From NCBI GenBank assembly GCA_903872185.1, contig CAIQJL010000375.1, positions 1-61,359 of the forward strand: a DNA stretch of 61,359 nucleotides, written 5' to 3'. The first letter of the stretch is position 1. Each line of letters opens with the position of its first letter. The position numbers were made by a program, and so were the translations under genes. This stretch comes from an uncultured Bacteroidota bacterium. Its GTDB lineage: Bacteria > Bacteroidota > Bacteroidia > Bacteroidales > GWA2-32-17. The notes beneath the pieces are model-generated. The model saw only the letters and a list, made by a program, of their open reading frames with translations, was not told the DNA's origin and did no database searches. Below, piece after piece: positions 47,901 through 55,773 of this stretch.

Positions 47901-48037
47901 GTCACCATTGGCGGATCAATAGCAGGATACTCTCTAACTCCTAAATAATAATAACCTATAACACCAAACAGAATAATGAATAAATTCATTACCGTTGCAA
48001 GTATAGGTCTTTTTAACGATAATTCTGAAATATTCAT
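44948..48037 (-). CDS. RND efflux transporter, HAE1 family
   Basis: A 1029-residue inner-membrane pump with twelve membrane helices and two large periplasmic loops. The start ISELSLKRPILATVMNL, the TM4 segment GLVVDDGIVVTENIFR with the proton-relay Asp pair, and the late GLVTKNGILIVEFANKKR motif are typical of the AcrB/MexB group, which export hydrophobic drugs and metabolites. Its ATG overlaps the stop of the adaptor gene by 4 bases, so translation is coupled. The operon interrupts the purine gene set and has no visible link to it. Confidence 0.96.
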   Translation of the reverse strand: MNISELSLKRPILATVMNLFIILFGVIGYYYLGVREYPAIDPPMVTVKTSYIGANSDIIESQITEPLEKAINGIPGIRTISSSSSVGSSNITVEFDLKSDLETAANDVRDKVSQAVRNLPQDIDAPPVVSKSDANGDFIILMAVQSSTMGLMELSDFAENTLQNKFQTIPEVSSVNIIGQKRPSMRIWVDPDKMNSYNVAFNDITTILKSENVEVPSGKIYGNKTELTIRALGRLSTEKDFQDLIIRENKNGIVRLSDVAKVELGPEQYEQSWRLNGVSAVGITIIPQPGANYVKISDEFNKRLEEVQKSQKDGGVIFTTLIDNTKNVRKSLTEVKETLAIALLLVILVIFFFFRSWQIAIRPLIDIPISLIATFFIMYLAGFSINILTLLAIVLATGLVVDDGIVVTENIFRKFERGMPIKQAALEGSKEIFFVVLSTSVTLAIVFLPVVFLQGFVGSLFREFGIVLAGAVLVSAFVSLTVTPVLNVLLNKKNAQHGKLYNKTEPFFQGMEDKYKNLLHKFINRRWLAWVIVTICIGIVYFIGSSLQSELAPLEDKSQMRFQITGPEGASYSYMTKATEELGNYLLDSVPEGEFSFFSVPGYSSTGLNSAMGRLGLVPKSERNRSQSQISEDLTKKVMRFNNVKIFPVEEQTISVGLSSKGSQPVQFVIQNLDFEKLKAIIPKFLDAAKNDKTFQNVDVNLKFNKPEADIFIDRIKARELGLTVSDIADVLQSAFSGRRLDYFIMNGKQYQVISQVKLKDRQAPNDILRLYVRNNKGVNISLASVLNIVMNANPPTLFHFNRYKSATFSASLAEGKTIGDGVSAMQAIADTMLDDSFQTSLNGPSRDYSESSSNTAFAFMLALVLIYLVLAAQFESFKDPLTIMLTVPLAIAGAFLCLWIFGQTINIFSEIGMIMLIGLVTKNGILIVEFANKKRDQGIPIKQAVIEAATQRLRPILMTSLATSLGALPIALSLGSAATSRMPLGTVVVGGLLFSLILTLFVIPGVYTYISSKRRVKMENTELQNLKD

Positions 48038-49095
48038 TTTACAATTGGTTTAGCATCCTGAATATTTCCATCTACAAGTTTCTTGACTTTTCTAATTTTA
48101 ACATCTCCCTTTGGCCTTACAAACAGAACTCCGCTAACAACAACAGTATCTCCAGGATTTATTCCCTTTAAAATTTCAACATTGTCGGCAGTTCTTATTC
48201 CAGTTTCAACATCAGTAAAAACAGCTTTCTTATTTTTTATTAGAATAACTTTATTTGAACTTGCGTCAGGTATTATAACATTTGATGGAATAATAATACA
48301 TTCTTCTTTCTTATCTAGTATAACCTTAACAAAAGACCCAGGACTAACATTTCCATTATTCAATTTTGCTCTAACTTTAATATTTCTTGTATCAAGATTA
48401 ATTTGAGGCTCAACAGCAGTTATTGTAGCTACTTGCTTTTCATCAATTCCAATTAATTGAACATTTATTTTATTTCCAACAGAAATAAGATTTGAATAAG
48501 TTTCGGGAACGGTAAAATCTATCTTTATTTTATCTACTTGTTGCAAAGTTCCTATTAATGTTTGAGTATTAACAAAAGCTCCAACACTTACTAGCCGCAA
48601 ACCTAGCTTACCACTAAAAGGAGCTTTTATCATGGTTTTTTCAATTTGCGCATTTAATACTTTTATATTGGCATTTATCGAATTAAGTTGATTTAACGCT
48701 ATATCATACTCTGATTGATTTACACCATTAACAGAGAGTAAAGTCTTTAAGCGCTGTTCAGTTTTAACAGCAAGATCTAACTGTGCATTTTGTTGTTCTA
48801 ACTGTGCCTGTAATTCAGCATCATTAATTTTTGCAAGTAAAGTCCCAGCAGTTACAAATGCACCATCAGGAATATTCAGATATATTAATCGGCCACTTAT
48901 CTCAGGAAATAATTCAACCATTTCTTCAGAAAGAGCATAACCATTAACCTCAGTAAATGATGAAAAAGCTATCTTTTCAGCAATAACTACATCAACAGAT
49001 GCTGGTGGTTTTTCTTTAGATTTATTTGTTTTATTTTCGCAAGAATACGATAAAATAACAACAAATATAAAAATTACAAAATGTACAATTTTCAT
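48034..49095 (-). CDS. RND periplasmic adaptor (membrane fusion protein), lipoprotein
   Basis: A 353-residue adaptor of the HlyD/AcrA type. The N terminus looks like a lipoprotein signal with Cys at position 19 (VVILSYSCE). Then come a barrel-sandwich hybrid (about 50-90 and 155-190; GRLIYLNIPDGAFVTAGTLLAKI), a coiled coil (about 95-150) and beta-barrel domains up to 340. It links the pump to the TolC channel. It is the first gene of the three-gene efflux operon and starts 14 bases downstream of the broken peptidase gene. Confidence 0.94.
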   Translation of the reverse strand: MKIVHFVIFIFVVILSYSCENKTNKSKEKPPASVDVVIAEKIAFSSFTEVNGYALSEEMVELFPEISGRLIYLNIPDGAFVTAGTLLAKINDAELQAQLEQQNAQLDLAVKTEQRLKTLLSVNGVNQSEYDIALNQLNSINANIKVLNAQIEKTMIKAPFSGKLGLRLVSVGAFVNTQTLIGTLQQVDKIKIDFTVPETYSNLISVGNKINVQLIGIDEKQVATITAVEPQINLDTRNIKVRAKLNNGNVSPGSFVKVILDKKEECIIIPSNVIIPDASSNKVILIKNKKAVFTDVETGIRTADNVEILKGINPGDTVVVSGVLFVRPKGDVKIRKVKKLVDGNIQDAKPIVK

Positions 49096-49109
49096 ATATT
49101 CAGTTTCTT

Positions 49110-50045
49110 CTATTTATTTGCAATTAATACTTTTAAAACACTTTCAATAACAAATGCCATTCTTTTAATATCTAAGTTCTCAATTGTATCATGTTTTGTA
49201 TGATAATTAAAATTACGATAAAATGCGGTATCTGTTATCATTAAAGCACTGTATCCAAATATCCAATAATTTAAATGATCAGAGAAATCAACACCAGGAA
49301 GGACTTTAGGTCCTGAAAATGTCTTGGTTTTAATTAAATCTAATTGTTTAAAGTTACGATTAAATTTCCTGGTAAATGAACCACTACAAAATTTCCTGAC
49401 AATCGTTATATAATCACCCTTTACGCCATAAAATAACTTTAAAAGCCCTATGGGATATTTTTGGGATTTCTTTTTATCAGAGAAATATCCTATCATTTCA
49501 AGACAAATCATTCCTTTTACATTTACATTATTTTTGAAAAGCGACTGTGCATGAATAAAACTCCCCATCGATTCTGTTTTAAAAAATGGAGGTTCTTCCA
49601 ATGAATAAGCAACAAGATCAATCCTGTTTTTTAACTCAACATCTTTTAAATTACGTGCAATTTCTAATAACCCAACAATTCCTGTTGCATTATCGTCGGC
49701 GCCTTTTTGATTACCACAAACATCATAATGTGCTCCAACAATTATTCTAGGTGCATTCTCAGGTCCAAATGAGCAAATAATATTTTTATAAGTTCTATTT
49801 TCTACTTTAAATTCCTAAACTTCAATTTTATTTGACGATTTAGCAAATTCTGTTTTTATAAATTCAGCTACCTGGTTTAAAATTTCAATGTTAACATAAT
49901 TCCTGGCTTCTTTGGTTTCTACTATTACCTTAAGATCATTAAGAATTCTTAATGTATCAATGTTTCCGGCAAAAGAAAAATTACAAATACAAATATATAC
50001 AAATAAAAAAGTTATTGCTTTTATTAAAGAGCAGAATATGTTCAT
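49110..50045 (-). pseudogene. M28 zinc peptidase interrupted by one in-frame TAG
   Basis: Reading in one frame from the ATG at 50043-50045 gives a signal peptide, an N-terminal region to KIEV, then a TAG (49815-49817), after which the same frame continues open to 49110. The part after the TAG has the complete M28 set: GAHYD, KGADDNATG, SLEEPPF, LEMIGY, SDHLNYWIF and HTKHD. The total of about 311 codons matches an aminopeptidase. All zinc ligands lie beyond the stop, so no active enzyme can come from the short product. Either a recent nonsense mutation, a base-call error or read-through is possible. Two ORFs seen by simple search are its halves. Confidence 0.85.
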
Positions 50046-50212
50046 ATTAACACACTTAAGAACAATCAATAAATTAAATAATAGTTAACAAATATAAAAA
50101 ATACTTTTACAATAATTGGTTTGTAATTAAATGTTTAATTACATATATTTGAATATTATTGATTATTATCAATGATTTAGATTTTAACAACGTGAAATTA
50201 ATTTAAACACAC

Positions 50213-50767
50213 ATGAAAAATATTTTAATGTTTTTATTACTAATATCGATTATTGCTTGTGGACAAATAACCACAAAAAATTCTGAGGCTAAAAACACAG
50301 AAACCAATGAAGAATGGAAAACTTTTGACCAATCAAAATACTCTATTAAGTACCCTTCAAGTTGGGAATTAAATCAAAGTTCAGAAACTGGTGCTAATTT
50401 CATGCTTTTCTCACCACAGGAATCAGAACAAGATAATTTCAAAGAAAATATCAATCTATTAATTCAAGATTTTACCGGACAAAATGTTACCCTTGACACA
50501 TACATACAGAATACTGAAGATCAAATTAAAACAATGTTACCAAATTCAACATTAATTGAAAACAAAAGAAATAAAAATAAAAATGGTGAATATCAAAAAC
50601 TAGTTTATTCAGGCGATCAAGAAAGTTTTCATTTAACATTTGTGCAATATGTTTGGATTATTAATGAAAAAGCATATCTAATAACATTTACAAGCGAACA
50701 AAATAAATATGCCGATTTTAAAGCAATTGGAGAAAAAATAATGGATTCGTTTTGTATTAAAAAATAA
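50213..50767 (+). CDS. PsbP/DcrB-like lipoprotein
   Basis: A 184-residue protein with a lipoprotein signal and Cys at position 16 (LISIIACGQ). The mature part has KYSIKYPSSWELNQ followed by mixed strands and a final helix (FKAIGEKIMDSFCIKK), the layout of PsbP/DUF1795-type small lipoproteins. These are found in the periplasm or on the outer membrane; the precise function is unknown. The phosphatase-like gene follows after 48 bases. Confidence 0.75.
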   Translation: MKNILMFLLLISIIACGQITTKNSEAKNTETNEEWKTFDQSKYSIKYPSSWELNQSSETGANFMLFSPQESEQDNFKENINLLIQDFTGQNVTLDTYIQNTEDQIKTMLPNSTLIENKRNKNKNGEYQKLVYSGDQESFHLTFVQYVWIINEKAYLITFTSEQNKYADFKAIGEKIMDSFCIKK

Positions 50768-50815
50768 ACTTAACAATATTCAATTTTCATTATAGAGTGC
50801 TTCTGAAAAAAGAAA

Positions 50816-51391
50816 ATGAGAATAATATATTTAATATTATCGCTTTGTATTTTAGCAATACTAATTAATAGTTGCAAAACAAATATTAGTTTAAATAATA
50901 ACAGGCAAAATAATTGGGCAAAGAAAGAAGAACTAAAAGGCCTCTATAATTTATATAAAATTGATGCTAACTTATACCGTTCAGAACAGCCAGACAAAGT
51001 TGATATGACAACTTTAAAGCAATATGGCATTAATACAATTATTAATTTAAGACATACCAGAACTGACAAACATGAAGCAAAAAACGTAAAACTTAATTTG
51101 GTACACATACCAATAAATACATGGACAATCTCATATGATGAGATAGTTAATAGTATAGTTGCTATTAACATTGCTAAAAAACCTGTATTAATTCATTGTC
51201 TGCACGGATCAGATAGAACTGGGTGTATTGCTGCCGCATACAGAATGACAAATTGCGGCTGGACAAAAGAAGAAGCAATAAAAGAATTTTTAGAAGGAGG
51301 ATTTGGTTACCATGAAAAATGGTTTCCTAATATACTAGAATTAATTAATAGTATCGACGTTGAAAAACTAAAACAAGATATTAAAAAGTAA
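50816..51391 (+). CDS. Exported dual-specificity/tyrosine phosphatase-like protein
   Basis: A 191-residue protein with an N-terminal hydrophobic segment ending in a possible lipobox Cys20 (AILINSC). The catalytic loop is HCLHGSDRTG with nucleophile C128 and R134, the C-x5-R signature of protein tyrosine and dual-specificity phosphatases. NLYRSEQPD near residue 52 and INLRHTRTD near 76 match the DSP group often found in secreted bacterial forms. It would act outside the cytoplasm, on phosphoproteins, phosphoinositides or other phosphoesters; the substrate is unknown. Confidence 0.85.
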   Translation: MRIIYLILSLCILAILINSCKTNISLNNNRQNNWAKKEELKGLYNLYKIDANLYRSEQPDKVDMTTLKQYGINTIINLRHTRTDKHEAKNVKLNLVHIPINTWTISYDEIVNSIVAINIAKKPVLIHCLHGSDRTGCIAAAYRMTNCGWTKEEAIKEFLEGGFGYHEKWFPNILELINSIDVEKLKQDIKK

Positions 51392-51798
51392 TATTTGGCA
51401 TTTGTTACCGACTATAAAATTTATATCCTATAAGAAATTAATTGTTCTTGTTGCAAACTAGATAGCAATTCTATTAGTAATGCTTATATGGTCTAATTTT
51501 AATGTAAATAAAAACGAAATTGATTCATACCTGTTTTTATCATTATGGGCATTTGTTGCTTACTATGAATTTTCTAAACTTATACTGGTTCCTTCAATAT
51601 TAATTATTGAAAAATGGACTATAAATTTTTAAAAATGAAAACATAAATATTTTCATTTCAAACTTTATTTTTTACTATCGCCTTAGGTGAAACACCTAAC
51701 AAAAAATCGTTAAATAACAGATTAAACTCTTCTTATATTTGACAAAAGTTTTATTAAAAAAAGTTCACAAAATAAATGTTACTATTTAATATTCCTTT
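51392..51798 (+). other. Intergenic region with a decayed small membrane ORF
   Basis: A 407-base gap. It contains a short ORF at 51480-51632 (50 codons, two hydrophobic stretches), which in the same frame is preceded by a TAG at about 51462 and a further open stretch of about 18 codons. This looks like the remnant of a small membrane protein gene rather than a working gene. A promoter element lies at 51734-51741. Confidence 0.4.
51734..51741 (+). promoter_or_regulatory. TAnnTTTG promoter element for the hybrid kinase
   Basis: TATATTTG matches the -7 consensus and lies 57 bases before the ATG of the kinase gene. Confidence 0.45.
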
Positions 51799-53952
51799 AT
51801 GGAAAATAAAAAAATAAAACTTCGTAAAAAAGCAGAAGAAAAACATGAACAGGAATCTAGCATTCCTGATAAAAGCATTGTAGACGCTAATGCACTTAAG
51901 TTTTACCATGAACTTGAGGTGCATAAAATTGAACTTGAACTACAAAATGTAGAGCTAAAACTTGCAAAAGAAAATGCTGATATACTTGCAGAAAAATATT
52001 CAGAATTATATGATTTTGCACCTTCTGGTTATGTTACACTTTCTAGCGAAAGAATAATTATTGAACTTAATCTTTTAGCATCAACTTATCTAGGAAAAAA
52101 TAGGGGAGAATTATTAAATAAAAGTTTTTTACTCTTATTAAATGAAGAATCAAAATATATTTTTGATGTATTTATAAAAAAAATATTAACGTCAAATAAA
52201 AATGAATCTTGTGAAGTAATAATTACTCAGAATCGAAATTCGCCTTTACACATTCTTTTATCTGGTATTGTGAAACAAAATGAGAATAATTACTATATAT
52301 CTTTAACAGATATAACATATCGAAAACAGATAGAAAACGTTCAATTATTTTTGCTGCAGAATAAAAGATATGATGATTATAGTAATTTTTTTGAATCTAT
52401 AACAAAGTATCTCTCGCAAACATTAGGTATGGAATACGTTTGTATAGAAAAATTGGAAGATGATGGATATACAACACAAACATTAGCTGTTTGCGATGGT
52501 AAAAATAACTTTTCACATGTATCATTAAATTTAAAAGAAACTCCTTTTGATTTTTTTATTGGAAAAACAAGTTGTTATTTTCAAGATAGTGTAAGCGAAA
52601 TATTTCCTAAAAATACATTATTTAAATATTTAAAGGCAAAAAGTTTTATTGGTGTAACAATATATAGTTTTATTAATAAGCCTATCGGATTTATTGCAGT
52701 TATTGGGAAAAAACCTATAGATAACCCTGCTTTAGTTGAAACAATATTGAAATTAGTTAGCATGCGTGTTGCAAGAGAGCTGGAAATAATTCATACTCAT
52801 AACATTTTAATAAAAGCAAAAGAAAAAGCTGAAGAAAGTGACCGTTTAAAATCGGCATTTCTGGCAAATATGAGCCACGAAATTAGAACTCCTATCAGTG
52901 GAATTTTAGGGTTTGCATACTTTCTTAAAAATCAAGAACTTTCTTTTGAAACGCAAAAAGAATATATTTCTATAATAGAAAAAAGCGGACTGCGTATGCT
53001 GAATATTATTAATGATATTATAGTTATATCAAAAATTGATGTTGGTATTTATGACATTGATATTACTGCTACTAATATAAACGAGCAAATTGAATTTATT
53101 TATTCTTTTTTTAAGCCTGAAGCAGAATTAAAAGGATTAAAATTTAAATTAAATAACAATATAACAAAAGAAGGAATTGTTTTAAATACAGACAAAGAAA
53201 AGATATACTCAATTCTTACTAACATTATTAAAAATGCTATTAAATTTACCAATAAAGGAGTTATTGAATTTGGTTACAACATAAAAGATGATTTTCTAGA
53301 GTTTTATATAAAAGATACAGGAATTGGCATTAACATTGTTCAGCAAAAAATTATTTTTGAAAGGTTCAGACAAGGTAGCGAGTCATATTCAAGAGAATAC
53401 GAAGGGTCGGGTTTAGGATTATCTATATCAAAAGCTTATGTTGAATTATTAGGTGGTAAAATATGGGTAGAAAGTGAACGAGGCATAGGATCTACCTTTT
53501 ATTTTACTTTGCCTTATGATAAAGTTTCTGCAAATAATCTTAGCATAATAAATGACACAGAAAATTTTGAAGAAAATAAAGTTTTAAGAAGTTTAAAAAT
53601 ACTCATAGTTGAAGATGATAACATAATAGAAAAAATAATAACATTAAAAGTAGAAAAATACAGTAAAGAAATTTTAAGAGCAAATAATGGACTTGATGCG
53701 CTTAGAATTTGCAAAAATAATTTAGATATAGATTTAATTTTAATGGATATTAAATTACCTATTATGGACGGATACGACTCTATACGTCAAATACGAAAAT
53801 TTAATGCAGGTGTAATTATTTTTGCGCAAACAGCCTATACTTTTGATAACGACAGACAAAAAGCATTCGATGCCGGATGTAACGAATTTATTACAAAGCC
53901 TTATGAAAGAGATATAATAGAAAAATTAATTGAAGAATATTTTAAAAAATAA
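51799..53952 (+). CDS. Hybrid histidine kinase: PAS-GAF-HisKA-HATPase-REC
   Basis: A 717-residue soluble kinase. An N-terminal helix (ALKFYHELEVHKIELELQN) precedes a PAS domain (about 65-175) and a GAF domain (about 185-330). The HisKA box is canonical: H360 in NMSHEIRTPISG. The HATPase domain has NAIKFTNKG, DTGIGI and GSGLGL (about 460-590). A receiver ends the protein, with its Asp in LILMDIKLPIMDGYDS (about 650). There is no output domain, so it should signal through a separate phosphotransfer or regulator protein. It has no obvious partner nearby. Confidence 0.93.
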   Translation: MENKKIKLRKKAEEKHEQESSIPDKSIVDANALKFYHELEVHKIELELQNVELKLAKENADILAEKYSELYDFAPSGYVTLSSERIIIELNLLASTYLGKNRGELLNKSFLLLLNEESKYIFDVFIKKILTSNKNESCEVIITQNRNSPLHILLSGIVKQNENNYYISLTDITYRKQIENVQLFLLQNKRYDDYSNFFESITKYLSQTLGMEYVCIEKLEDDGYTTQTLAVCDGKNNFSHVSLNLKETPFDFFIGKTSCYFQDSVSEIFPKNTLFKYLKAKSFIGVTIYSFINKPIGFIAVIGKKPIDNPALVETILKLVSMRVARELEIIHTHNILIKAKEKAEESDRLKSAFLANMSHEIRTPISGILGFAYFLKNQELSFETQKEYISIIEKSGLRMLNIINDIIVISKIDVGIYDIDITATNINEQIEFIYSFFKPEAELKGLKFKLNNNITKEGIVLNTDKEKIYSILTNIIKNAIKFTNKGVIEFGYNIKDDFLEFYIKDTGIGINIVQQKIIFERFRQGSESYSREYEGSGLGLSISKAYVELLGGKIWVESERGIGSTFYFTLPYDKVSANNLSIINDTENFEENKVLRSLKILIVEDDNIIEKIITLKVEKYSKEILRANNGLDALRICKNNLDIDLILMDIKLPIMDGYDSIRQIRKFNAGVIIFAQTAYTFDNDRQKAFDAGCNEFITKPYERDIIEKLIEEYFKK

Positions 53953-54178
53953 ATTATCTTTTATTGTCATGGCGTACGCCTCGGCGAATTGATCCGCCAT
54001 CTTTTTATAGGATAAGTTGCATTGAGCTTTATGTTATGTAATTATACAAAAACTTCCTGTAGTTCTCGATTAAACTCGAACAAGCATTGTAGGTATCTCG
54101 ATTCAAATTCTATATGCTACTTCGTCCGCCGTGGCAAATGCGAAGCGTATCAAGAAGTAAATAAGTTAAAATTTGAAA

Positions 54179-54210
54179 TAAAAAAGACGTACAAATTGTA
54201 CGGCTTTTTT
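54179..54210. terminator. Hairpin with flanking A and T runs
   Basis: CGTACAA pairs with TTGTACG, extended by AAAAAG and CTTTTT with one mismatch. This could terminate the transcripts of the kinase gene on the plus strand or ygeW on the minus strand. Confidence 0.55.
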
Positions 54211-54242
54211 ATTAGTAAAATTCTTTCACTCACCACTCCATT

Positions 54243-54324
54243 CGACATGGTGAGCGTCCGCCACGGCGGATCGAACCATGGACCCTTCGATGGAGTTTAT
54301 CCTGACGAAGGAAGGGCTCAGGGT
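54243..54324. repeat. Intergenic repeat element
   Basis: A degenerate member of the dispersed family: CGACATGGTGAGCGTCCGCC at the left, CCCTTCGATGGAG inside, and GAAGGGCTCAGGG at the right. It lies 17 bases downstream of the ygeW stop. Confidence 0.65.
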
Positions 54325-54340
54325 AAATACGGATGCTTTG

Positions 54341-55531
54341 TTATAATATTATTCTTTCTCTTTTTTGATTATATAACTTTTCTAAAATAGCACCAGCATT
54401 TTTAAATTTGTTATTTAGAATCATTGAAGCAATAATATAAGGTTTAAAACCAGCCTCTTTATAAGTTTCAATACGGTATCTTTCAAAAACGGTGTCGGCT
54501 ACTTCGCCCTCTTTGCATGAAACATTAGAGATATCAGCAGGTAAACAATGCATATATAAAGCTTTACCATCTTTGGTAAGTTTCATTTTTTCTTCGGTGC
54601 ATTCCCAATTTTTAAATTTCGCATTATTAGCAAGACATTCCTGCTCAAGCGATTTTAATCCTGCACTATCGTTATTCTGTAAAAGTACAGTTCTGCGTTC
54701 CATAACTTTATATGGTGCCCAGCTCTTTGGATAAACAATATCAGCATTTTTAAATGCATCATCCATTGAGTTTACAACATTAAATTTACCACCTGAATGT
54801 GCCGCATTTTTCTTAGCAATTTCAACAACTTCAGGTATTAGTTCGTAGCCTTCAGGATAAGCTAAATCAACTTCCATTCCCATACGGGTCATTAAACCAA
54901 TAATGCCCTGAGGTACTGATAAAGGTTTGCCATAACTAGGAGAATAAGCCCAGGTCATTGCAATTTTTTTGCCTTTTAAATTCTCAAGTGAACCGAAATA
55001 ATTTTTAAGGTGTAACAAATCAGCCATTGATTGTGTTGGGTGATCAATATCACATTGTAAATTCACAATACCAGGGCGCGAAGGAAGTACACCATTTTTA
55101 AATCCATCATCTAGAGCTTCGCCAACTTCAACCATGTAAGTGTGACCAGCGCCTAAATACATATCATCTCGAATTCCAATAACATCAGTCAAAAATGAAA
55201 TCATATTTGCAGTTTCGCGAACAGTTTCACCATGTGCAATTTGTGATTTACCTTCATCCAAATCCTGAACTTCTAACCCTAAAAGATTACAAGCTGACGC
55301 AAACGAAAACCTAGTTCTTGTTGAGTTATCACGGAAATTAGAAATTGCCAAACCCGAATCAAAACATTTTGCAGAAATATTATTATCACGAAGATGTTTT
55401 AATGCTTCAGCAACTAATAAAGTCTGCTTTAATTCTGCTTCTGTTTTGTCCCATGTTAAAAGAAAATCTTTTTCAAAAAGTCCGGTGTTAAGATTTTTAA
55501 TCTCTGAAATTAATTTGTTGAATTCTGACAT
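54341..55531 (-). CDS. ygeW: YgeW-type knotted carbamoyltransferase
   Basis: A 396-residue member of the aspartate/ornithine carbamoyltransferase superfamily. The carbamoyl-phosphate loop STRTR is at 70-74, HPTQSMADL begins at 164, and MHCLPADI lies near 333. The extra N-terminal part and the segment VSCKEGEVADTVFERYR match YgeW rather than ArgF or PyrB. In the urate cluster it would act in reverse, transferring a carbamoyl group from a ureido compound to phosphate, so that carbamate kinase could then make ATP. No carbamate kinase is in this window. YgeY is encoded upstream on the same strand. Confidence 0.93.
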   Translation of the reverse strand: MSEFNKLISEIKNLNTGLFEKDFLLTWDKTEAELKQTLLVAEALKHLRDNNISAKCFDSGLAISNFRDNSTRTRFSFASACNLLGLEVQDLDEGKSQIAHGETVRETANMISFLTDVIGIRDDMYLGAGHTYMVEVGEALDDGFKNGVLPSRPGIVNLQCDIDHPTQSMADLLHLKNYFGSLENLKGKKIAMTWAYSPSYGKPLSVPQGIIGLMTRMGMEVDLAYPEGYELIPEVVEIAKKNAAHSGGKFNVVNSMDDAFKNADIVYPKSWAPYKVMERRTVLLQNNDSAGLKSLEQECLANNAKFKNWECTEEKMKLTKDGKALYMHCLPADISNVSCKEGEVADTVFERYRIETYKEAGFKPYIIASMILNNKFKNAGAILEKLYNQKRERIIL

Positions 55532-55575
55532 AATATTTTGGTTTAATTATACTTCTAATTTCAATCTTTCATGTT

Positions 55576-55583
55576 GCAAAAAT
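55576..55583 (-). promoter_or_regulatory. TAnnTTTG promoter element for ygeW
   Basis: On the minus strand TATTTTTG fits the -7 consensus and ends 44 bases before the ygeW ATG. It suggests ygeW is transcribed on its own rather than only from ygeY. No -33 TTG is clear. Confidence 0.4.
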
Positions 55584-55603
55584 AAGATTTTTTATTATTT
55601 TTT

Positions 55604-55670
55604 TGTCATGTTGAGTGTAACGAAACATCTAACTCTAGAATTATAGATTCTGCACTACGTTCAGAATGAC
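55604..55670. repeat. Intergenic repeat element, first of a tandem pair
   Basis: The ends are GTCATGTTGAGTGTAACGAA and CACTACGTTCAGAATGAC, imperfect inverted repeats. The second copy starts 12 bases later. Confidence 0.85.
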
Positions 55671-55681
55671 AAAACAGTATT

Positions 55682-55764
55682 GTCATCCAGAATGAAGTGT
55701 AACGGAATGAAGGATCTAGATACGTATCATTCGTGTCTAGATTCTTCACTACGTTCAGAATGAC
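55682..55764. repeat. Intergenic repeat element, second of a tandem pair
   Basis: Starts GTCATCCAGAATGAAGTGTA and ends ATTCTTCACTACGTTCAG then AATGAC. The right 26 bases are nearly identical to the end of the first copy. The element ends 10 bases before the ygeY stop. Confidence 0.85.
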
Positions 55765-55773
55765 ATTTAGAGT

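Larger units (their letters stand above)
53953..54340. other. Repeat-rich intergenic region
   Basis: A 388-base gap holding several hairpin-forming elements: GTCATGGCGTACGCCTCGGC and GATCCGCCAT (53966-54000), CTTCGTCCGCCGTGGC (about 54120-54135), a stem with AAAAAG/CTTTTT and CGTACAA/TTGTACG (54179-54210), and a member of the dispersed repeat family (54243-54324). An ORF that spans it (54022-54390) has no coding character. It separates the hybrid kinase from convergent ygeW. Confidence 0.7.

Noticed and set aside
54022..54390. A 122-codon plus-strand ORF between the hybrid kinase and ygeW
   Set aside because: It runs through several hairpin repeats and the end of ygeW, has unusual Cys/Arg/Asn-rich composition and no family resemblance; it is repeat sequence read by chance.
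55604..55764. Tandem similar repeats as a possible CRISPR array
   Set aside because: Only two copies, with inverted-repeat ends and no equal-length spacers; they match elements dispersed elsewhere in the window and there are no cas genes.
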